A stretch of DNA of 64,000 nt from Deltaproteobacteria bacterium (lineage in GTDB: Bacteria; Myxococcota_A; Polyangia; Polyangiales; Polyangiaceae). The DNA lies in assembly GCA_016218915.1 (NCBI GenBank), contig JACRCQ010000071.1:1-64000 (forward strand), given 5' to 3'. Under the pieces are notes generated by a model. That model had not been told where the DNA came from. It searched no databases and was given only the letters and a program-made list of their open reading frames with translations. Positions within the stretch are counted from its first letter, which is position 1. Every line of letters begins with the position of its first letter. Shown piece by piece: positions 58,145-64,000 of the stretch. The translations under genes and the position numbers were made by a program.

Positions 58145-59770
58145 TCAGGATCGATCACCGGGATCGATCACCAGTCCCCTGCTGGCCTCGCCGGACGAAT
58201 CCGGCGCCCTGGAAGTGGCCGTCCGTACCGCAGGGGCACGCTCCTTCCACCAGCGCCGCGAATCGTCGACGGTCCAGACCGGGGTGTCGTCACAACCCCG
58301 CAACGCCTCCAGCAGCTCAGCGGCGCTGGCAGGTCTGTCGCTGCGTTTCTTCGCGAGGCAGCGGAGGATGACCGCCTCGAGGCGGGCGGGGATGGGCTGC
58401 TCGCAACGCTCAGAAGGAGGCTCAGGGGTCTTGTACATGTGGCCTGCGCAGACCTCCACCACGCTCGGTCCGTCGAACACCACGCAACCCGTGAGCAGGA
58501 AGTATCCCACTGCGCCCAGGGCGTAGAGATCCGCGCCCCCATCCAGGTCGTCGGGAGACGTGATCGATTCGGGCGAGAGATAATAGGGTGTCCCCTTGAG
58601 CGAGAACACGTCGCTCAAGGCAGTCGACGATGTGGTGGTATCCTTCACCAGCCCGAAATCCACGAGCTTGACCGTGTCCGTTCTGCGCGGCCGCTCGCAC
58701 AGGATCATGTTCGCGGGCTTGATGTCGCGATGGATGAGCCCGGCCTCGTGAGCCTCGGCCAGGGCGTCGGCGGCCTGCGTGAGGATCATCCTCACGCGCC
58801 CCGGGTGAAGCGGGCCGTCGCCGCGCACCACTCGCTCCAGATCGATTCCGTCCAGGTACTCCATTGCATAGTAGAAGCGCCCGTCGGTGGACCGGCCAAA
58901 GTCGTAGACCGACACGATGTTGGGGTGGGACAGGCGCGCGGTGATCTGCACCTCACGGGCGAAGCGGGTGATCGCGGCCTCGCCGGCGTTGTCGGAGCGC
59001 AGCAGCTTGACGGCGGTGGGGCGACGAAGCAGCGCGTGCCTGGCACGATAGACCACGCCCATTCCCCCCTCTCCGAGCTTCTCCTCGAGGGAGTACTGGC
59101 CGAGGCGCATGGCAGCGCGCACGCGTTCGTGCAGGCCGTAGATGATGAACGAGACCATGCCCGTGGTGGCGAGAGTCATCACCGCCCAGAGCATGGCTGT
59201 GACGAGCACGCCCACAGGCGAGGGGAGATAGGCGGGTCGCTGCGGGAGGCTCTGCAGGTACCAGGTGGCGGCGAGGATCGGGATGGATGCGAGCACGCCG
59301 AGGGCCACGCTGCGACGCGCAGTGCTCGGGACGATCGCAGCGCGCAGCACGAGGAACTGGGTGAGGACGAGGAACGCGACCATTTCGGGGCGGCGTTCGG
59401 TGTGTCCGAGCGCGACCACGGCACCGAGCGCGAGGCCGACCACCACGCACGACAGGGCGTCGGCGGACAACAGCGTGACGAGGGACAAGTGCCGCTGACG
59501 CCGGAACAGCGACCATGCGGCGATCATGACCAGCGAGGAAAGGCCGTGGACCAAGGACCGTAGGGAGGTCACTCTGCCCGGTGCGAAGTCCGGATAGAAG
59601 GCGGCGTTGACCGCAGCGTTCGCGATCCAGACAAGGGCATACAGGGTGCCGGCGAACCCGAGCACCGCGGCGAGACGACGCTGCAAGAACTCCTGCGCCT
59701 CGCCGGGATCGGCTGGGACGGAGCCCAGACGAGCGAGGAAGGATCGCGAACGCGAGGCAGCGGCCGGCAT
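58145..59770 (-). CDS. Ser/Thr protein kinase with N-terminal polytopic membrane domain
   Basis: This 541-residue protein has six likely membrane helices in residues 30-210 (LAAVLGFAGTLYALVWIAN; LVMIAAWSLF; ALSCVVVGLALGAVVAL; MVAFLVLTQFLVL; LGVLASIPILAATWYL; VLVTAMLWAVMTLATTG) and a C-terminal Hanks kinase (about 225-480): LGEGGMGVVYRA, AVKLL, LIHRDIKPAN, VDFGLVKD, GTPYYLSPE. All catalytic residues are present. The order (membrane first, kinase last) is reversed from PknB-type kinases but known in myxobacteria. The N-terminal domain may sense a membrane signal. The gene is separate from its neighbours. Confidence 0.8.
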   Translation of the reverse strand: MPAAASRSRSFLARLGSVPADPGEAQEFLQRRLAAVLGFAGTLYALVWIANAAVNAAFYPDFAPGRVTSLRSLVHGLSSLVMIAAWSLFRRQRHLSLVTLLSADALSCVVVGLALGAVVALGHTERRPEMVAFLVLTQFLVLRAAIVPSTARRSVALGVLASIPILAATWYLQSLPQRPAYLPSPVGVLVTAMLWAVMTLATTGMVSFIIYGLHERVRAAMRLGQYSLEEKLGEGGMGVVYRARHALLRRPTAVKLLRSDNAGEAAITRFAREVQITARLSHPNIVSVYDFGRSTDGRFYYAMEYLDGIDLERVVRGDGPLHPGRVRMILTQAADALAEAHEAGLIHRDIKPANMILCERPRRTDTVKLVDFGLVKDTTTSSTALSDVFSLKGTPYYLSPESITSPDDLDGGADLYALGAVGYFLLTGCVVFDGPSVVEVCAGHMYKTPEPPSERCEQPIPARLEAVILRCLAKKRSDRPASAAELLEALRGCDDTPVWTVDDSRRWWKERAPAVRTATSRAPDSSGEASRGLVIDPGDRS

Positions 59771-59872
59771 GGGGTGGGCTCATGCCATGGGCAAGGGCTC
59801 CCGGCAACGGGACTGGAGCGCGGCGTACGACGCGCTTGACCGGTCGTGAGACTGCCTGCAGAGTTGAGCGCC

Positions 59873-61612
59873 ATGGTTTCTCGCGCGACCTGGGCCCTGT
59901 TGCTCTGCGTGCTGCCTTGCGCGTGCTCCGCTGGCGCGATTCGAAGGTTTCCGCTCCGCGACCCGCTCTGGGTCGATCCGGATCTGCAGGACGTCGCCGT
60001 GCCGTGCCGTCCGGATCCGCGCAAGGCGAATGCCACGGTCTGCGGGCCCGAGCCCTACGAATCGTCGTTCGCATGGGATGCGGCCGACAATCTGGTGTTC
60101 CGCCCTCTGTCCAGGTTCTTTGCGGTGGATCCGGCGGGAGAAGCCGTGAACGTCAACAGCCTCGACGAGACCCCGGACTCGAGCTGGTTCACGAACCGGT
60201 TGGGAAGACGGAGCATGACCGAGGCGGAGGTGGAGCAGGGGGCATGCGGAGATGATCCCGGGCTGGAGGTCGACGGGCCAGACGGTTCCTGGGAGATCGA
60301 TCAGGGGAAGATGAACGGCGCCAACCCTGGGTTCCGGATTCAGTGGCACGGCGTGCGCTACATGCTGAAGTCCGATCCACGCGAGCAGCCGGAGCGAGCG
60401 ACAGGCGCGACGGTGATCGCAGGGCGGCTGTACCACGCAGCGGGCTGGTGGGTACCCTGCGAGCGTATCGTGTACTTCCGCCGCTCGCTTCTCAGGCTCA
60501 AGGCTGGATTGACGGTGACGGACAACAGTGGGGTGACGCGGCCGTTCGATGATGGCGCGCTCGACAAGCTGCTGGAGAACGCGTCGCGACGAGGGCCGTT
60601 GATCCGGATGGTGGCGTCGAAGTGGCTGCCCGGGAGAGCCCTCGGGCCTTTCACCTATGCGGGCGTACGCGACGACGACCCGAGCGACGTGGTCTTGCAC
60701 GAGGACCGTCGGGATCTGCGAGGGGCGCGGTTGATCGCGGCCTGGTTGAATCACTTTGATTCCCGCGAGCAGAACTCGATGACCACGTGGATGTCGCCGG
60801 AGCCGAAGCGCCAGGACATGCCGTTGGGGCATGCTTTGCACTGGTACATGGATCTGGGCGATTGCTTTGGCAGCGAATGGGACTGGGAGGAGCTGTCGCG
60901 TCGGCTGGGACATGCCTACTACCTGGATATTCCCTACCTGACCGAGGACTTCCTCACGCTGGGAATCCAGACGCGGCCCTGGGATCGTGCGGAGCGATCG
61001 CGCGATGGGGAGATCTTCGGGTTCTTCCATTCGCGGGACTTCGAGCCGCAGATGTGGCGCGGGGGCTACCCGAACCCGGCGTTCGCACGAATGAGCGAGC
61101 GTGACGGAGCGTGGGCGGCGCGAATCCTGGCGCGCATCACGCCAGCGCACGTGCAGGCTGCAGTCCGCGCCGGAAGCTACACGAACCCGCAGCACTCGAG
61201 CTTCCTCGTACGCCATCTGATCGCGCGTCAGCGTGCCCTCCTCGAGCGGTATCTTGCCAAGCTCTCTCCCATCACAGACTGGCACCTTCAAGGCGAGCTG
61301 CTGTGCGGGCTGGATCTGTCGCGCAAGCTCGCGCTCACGAATCCGTCGCGCTACCACTATGCCGTAGCGTTTCGTGCCGGCGAGGCATTGTCGCCTCTCG
61401 CCCCGCTCGCGGACGGCGTCCAGGCCGATGGGACGCTGTGCATACCCCTTCCGCATCGGAGCCTGGATGCGAGGCTGCCCGCCGATGCGCCTGCGCGCTA
61501 CCTTCTGGTGGACGTGTTCAACGGGCACGCGCCCGGACCGTCGCGCGTGCACCTGTACGACCTGGGTGCGGCGGGCTTCAAGCTCGTGGGAGTCGAGCGT
61601 CCCGAGGCGTGA
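59873..61612 (+). CDS. Large exported protein, unknown function
   Basis: This 579-residue protein has a signal peptide with lipobox-like LPCAC. The body is rich in Trp/Arg/Asp with recurring motifs: NVNSLDETPDSSWFTNRLG, GVRYMLKSDPREQPERATGA, LIAAWLNHFDSREQNSM and HWYMDLGDCFGSEWDWEE. The order Lys then HFDSREQN then DLGD resembles the catalytic core of HipA/PI3K-like kinases (WLNxxDxxxxN then D), so an exported atypical kinase is conceivable, but this is weak. ATG 59873 starts the signal peptide; GTG 59846 is possible. It converges on the outer-membrane protein gene with an 18-bp gap. Confidence 0.55.
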   Translation: MVSRATWALLLCVLPCACSAGAIRRFPLRDPLWVDPDLQDVAVPCRPDPRKANATVCGPEPYESSFAWDAADNLVFRPLSRFFAVDPAGEAVNVNSLDETPDSSWFTNRLGRRSMTEAEVEQGACGDDPGLEVDGPDGSWEIDQGKMNGANPGFRIQWHGVRYMLKSDPREQPERATGATVIAGRLYHAAGWWVPCERIVYFRRSLLRLKAGLTVTDNSGVTRPFDDGALDKLLENASRRGPLIRMVASKWLPGRALGPFTYAGVRDDDPSDVVLHEDRRDLRGARLIAAWLNHFDSREQNSMTTWMSPEPKRQDMPLGHALHWYMDLGDCFGSEWDWEELSRRLGHAYYLDIPYLTEDFLTLGIQTRPWDRAERSRDGEIFGFFHSRDFEPQMWRGGYPNPAFARMSERDGAWAARILARITPAHVQAAVRAGSYTNPQHSSFLVRHLIARQRALLERYLAKLSPITDWHLQGELLCGLDLSRKLALTNPSRYHYAVAFRAGEALSPLAPLADGVQADGTLCIPLPHRSLDARLPADAPARYLLVDVFNGHAPGPSRVHLYDLGAAGFKLVGVERPEA

Positions 61613-61630
61613 CCTCTCGCTGGAAGCCGG

Positions 61631-62986
61631 TCAGAACCCTCGCGTCGCGCCGACCACGATGCGCGCTGAGCTCACGCGCGCGCCATCCTTGAACGTCTCG
61701 GTGCCGAACCCTCCCAGCACCTCGAACGCGTGGTCAGGGGAGCCTACGGTGCGCAAGCCCAGCGACCATGACAGACGGCACAAGGCGGGCTCGAACCCGC
61801 TCAGGTGCTCGCCGAACACGTTGCCCGCGGCCAGCTGCATTGCGCCGTCGAGCCACACCCAGATCGGCCATTGATACTGCAGCGTAGCCACGGCCGCGCT
61901 CCGATCGATCAGGCGTCCGGCGAGGAATCCACGCATTGGACCGCTGCCCCCGAGCGAAATCGCCTCGGTGAACGGGACCGTGGACCGCTGTCCCACGGGG
62001 TCGACGAACAACGTGGTAACGGCGAAGCTGAGCACGCGCCACCGATTCGTGAGATCGAGGAAGGCGCCGAGCGTCCCGCCGTAGCGCATCCAGTGATCCG
62101 CTCCGTGGCCGGGCACGCTCACGCCCTGCTCGCCTTCAAGCTCGAGGCGCATGCCGCTGCCCGGAGCAGGACGCTTCGTGCGGGTATCGACCGCTGCCTC
62201 CACACGCTGGTAGGCAATCGAGTAGCCGGTCTCGAATCCCTCGGGCAGCTCGTACCTTCCCAGGGCAGCGCCTTCGCCGATGGTCGGATCGTCGCAACAC
62301 CCCTTGTCCGCAAAGTGCATGTCCCTGAAGCCGACCGAGGTGCTCAAGGAGCTGGCGCGCCAGCCGCGTATGGCGAAGGCCGCGCGAGCGTCGAGCTTGT
62401 CGGCCGAATAGCGCGTGCGCTCCGCCCCGCTGCGCGGTCCGAGCCCGTGGAACACGTAGTCCGGGCGCCTCACCCCTTCGAGCCGGAGCAGCAGGCTCGC
62501 GTCGTCGCCCAGAATCGGAATTCGATCCGCGACGCTCCCGGACAGCCAATCCGCGCCCCACGTCGAGGCGTGCACGCGAACCGCATTCCCCTTCGCCAAC
62601 GCGTCATCCCAGAAGAAGTACAGCCCGACGCTGGGCTTGAATCCGAAGTCCAGCAGAGCTGTGGGGATGACGCCGACCTTCTGCTCGGCGCCGAAGGTGA
62701 AGAATCCGAGGATGGCGGCGGGCCAGTGGTCGCGCTCCGCGACGGTGACCAGGGCTCCGAGAGGACGACGCAGGACGTACTCCGAAACGCCGTAGAACGG
62801 AGACGCGAGCACGCGAGGGATCCAGATGGCCACGTCGCCGGCCGTGGTGGGTGGCGGCGGGCGTCCGTCATAATTCGGCACAGGCTTCTTCGCCGGGCGC
62901 TCGGCGCCCTGTGCTGCACCGCTGCAGGCGAGCAGAGCGGCTAGCAGCGGCAGGATGAAGCGGACCGAAAGGCAGCGCGATCGCAT
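61631..62986 (-). CDS. Outer-membrane beta-barrel of the BamA/surface-antigen type
   Basis: This 451-residue protein has a signal peptide and a beta-barrel of the bacterial surface antigen (Omp85 barrel) type without POTRA domains. Supporting strands: GLYFFWDDALAKGNAVRVHA, LSTSVGFRDMHFADKG, ETGYSIAYQRVEAAVD, GMRLELEGEQGV and C-terminal IVVGATRGF ending in Phe. The segment SLGGSGPMRGFLAGRLIDRS resembles the conserved VRGY/F loop. GAGGAG lies 7 bases before ATG 62986. It follows the transporter gene by 2 bases, so the two form an operon. Patatin-like or lipid-transfer roles have been proposed for such barrels. Confidence 0.7.
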   Translation of the reverse strand: MRSRCLSVRFILPLLAALLACSGAAQGAERPAKKPVPNYDGRPPPPTTAGDVAIWIPRVLASPFYGVSEYVLRRPLGALVTVAERDHWPAAILGFFTFGAEQKVGVIPTALLDFGFKPSVGLYFFWDDALAKGNAVRVHASTWGADWLSGSVADRIPILGDDASLLLRLEGVRRPDYVFHGLGPRSGAERTRYSADKLDARAAFAIRGWRASSLSTSVGFRDMHFADKGCCDDPTIGEGAALGRYELPEGFETGYSIAYQRVEAAVDTRTKRPAPGSGMRLELEGEQGVSVPGHGADHWMRYGGTLGAFLDLTNRWRVLSFAVTTLFVDPVGQRSTVPFTEAISLGGSGPMRGFLAGRLIDRSAAVATLQYQWPIWVWLDGAMQLAAGNVFGEHLSGFEPALCRLSWSLGLRTVGSPDHAFEVLGGFGTETFKDGARVSSARIVVGATRGF

Positions 62987-62988
62987 GC

Positions 62989-64000
62989 TCAAGCTCCTCG
63001 GAGCTCGCTACGGCGGCGGTGCTCGCGAACGAGCGCGACGAGCACGCAGAGCCACAGGACGATGAGCGCCACGTTGACCCAGGCAAACCTGGCGGAAGAC
63101 AGCGCGAGCCTGCTTCCCAGCCACACCGTGATGGCGGCGAGCACGTCGCCTGTGCGCACGACGAACGTGTCGATGACGGCCTTCGCGGTGTACTTGGCTT
63201 CGCGCGAGGTGACCAGGAACAGGGCTTGGCGAGCTGTGTTCTGCACGGAGTAGTCGAGGCTATTCTCTGCGACCTTGGCGACGAACACCAGCGAGAGCAC
63301 GGGGGCGATTCCCATGACGCCATAGCCGCCGAGGGCGACGAGGGGCAGGAAGAACAGCGCGACACGCACGCCGAGGTACTTGAAGATTCTCGAGACCACC
63401 ACGAGCTGCAGCGCGACTCCCACGAAGTTTACCCAGCCGAAGTAGCTTGCCTTGAAGACGCCGATGAACTGCTCGGACGTCAGCCCGCCAGCAGCCGAAG
63501 CTGCAGCCGCCAGCAACGTGCGGTCGAGTACGTATTCGCCGATGGTGTTGACCCAGTTGAGCAGCAGCGTCAGGGCTGCGATGAGCAGCAGGTATCGGTC
63601 GCGGAGCAGGAGGGAGAACCCGCCGCGGCTGCTCAGGGGCTGATCGGGTTCACGCTTGTGGGCTGCGACGTGGCCGGCTTCGCGACGGTGGGTGACAGCG
63701 GTGAGACCGAGACAGACCAGCAAGACGCAGGCGGCCACGAGCATCATGCCGTAGGGACCGATCGGAACCACCAGCCACTTGGCGATTCTTGCACCCACCA
63801 GGGCGCCGACCGAGCTTCCCACGCCCACGATCGCAAAGAGCCGCTTGCCTTGCTCTGCTGTGTACACGTCGGCAGCAAATCCCCAGAACTGAGCCACGAT
63901 GCTCATGTTGAAGACGCCGACCCACAGGTAGAATGGCACGCCGATCGCCACGCCGGCCCTGCCGACGACCGAGAACAGCAGCAGGTTGGATGCGAAGAAC
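62989..64000 (-). CDS. Nucleotide-translocase-like (Npt/Tlc or MFS) transporter, 5' end beyond window
   Basis: The window holds the last 336 codons; the open frame continues upstream past base 64000 (FFASNLLLFSVVGRAGVAIG). It has at least eight membrane helices. The segment FWGFAADVYTAEQGKRLFAI then VGVGSSVGALVGARI matches the Npt1/Npt2-type ATP/ADP translocase family, which in free-living bacteria have unclear substrates. Later helices include LLLIAALTLLLNWVNTIGEY and FLPLVALGGYGVMGI, with KYTAKAVIDTFVVRTGD as a conserved loop. It is the first visible gene of an operon with the outer-membrane barrel. Confidence 0.7.
   Translation of the reverse strand, partial: FFASNLLLFSVVGRAGVAIGVPFYLWVGVFNMSIVAQFWGFAADVYTAEQGKRLFAIVGVGSSVGALVGARIAKWLVVPIGPYGMMLVAACVLLVCLGLTAVTHRREAGHVAAHKREPDQPLSSRGGFSLLLRDRYLLLIAALTLLLNWVNTIGEYVLDRTLLAAAASAAGGLTSEQFIGVFKASYFGWVNFVGVALQLVVVSRIFKYLGVRVALFFLPLVALGGYGVMGIAPVLSLVFVAKVAENSLDYSVQNTARQALFLVTSREAKYTAKAVIDTFVVRTGDVLAAITVWLGSRLALSSARFAWVNVALIVLWLCVLVALVREHRRRSELRGA

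Overview
The window is about 64 kb of high-GC, gene-dense DNA from a delta-proteobacterial, Myxococcota-like (Polyangiales-type) chromosome. This is inferred from content, not from a marker gene: about 19 predicted secreted lipoproteins, many with Gly/Ser/Ala-rich or GGAGG-type linkers; Cys-rich secreted repeat proteins; two Ser/Thr protein kinases, one convergent with an ECF-like sigma factor; a Spo0M-HEAT protein and a hemerythrin-GGDEF protein. I recognise no rRNA, tRNA, CRISPR array, insertion sequence or phage module.

Left part (0.5-14.7 kb): anaerobic-type redox genes. A QmoA/QmoB (HdrA-like) operon on the minus strand diverges from an HdrC-HdrB-type iron-sulfur protein. After a beta-helix lipoprotein, a second lipoprotein and a methyltransferase comes a 1425-residue fusion of two BcrAD/BadFG/HgdC-type activase domains, DUF2229 and a C-terminal HgdB/double-cubane-like part. 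It overlaps by 4 bp an upstream MarR regulator whose promoter carries a perfect 12-bp palindrome, a likely autoregulatory operator.

Middle (14.8-47 kb): mostly single genes or short operons for envelope proteins: a secreted L-isoaspartyl methyltransferase, beta-propeller-like, Cys-rich and beta-helix lipoproteins, an M3 oligopeptidase lipoprotein, a tandem pair of internally duplicated lipoproteins followed by an outer-membrane protein, and a glycosidase-like lipoprotein. Among them lie regulatory or housekeeping proteins: a barstar-domain protein, hemerythrin-GGDEF, a VOC protein with a basic tail, a YwiC-like membrane protein, a GIDE-domain protein, a TerB-like/PPP phosphatase, a four-helix-bundle (23S IVP/Avd-like) protein behind low-complexity DNA, an SDR, and a metallophosphoesterase remnant.

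Right part (47-64 kb): a 1713-residue alpha-2-macroglobulin homologue with a CxEQ thioester motif and an unusual six-helix membrane segment where the bait region is expected; an ECF-like sigma factor convergent with a kinase that carries its own ZAS-type zinc finger and TPR repeats, the two separated by a hexamer and a heptamer tandem repeat; a metallophosphoesterase lipoprotein; a second kinase with an N-terminal polytopic domain; a large unknown lipoprotein; and an operon of a nucleotide-translocase-like transporter (cut by the right edge) and an outer-membrane beta-barrel.

Starts were chosen by ribosome-binding site, signal peptide or domain boundary. Residue positions are counted by eye and approximate unless a base coordinate is given.
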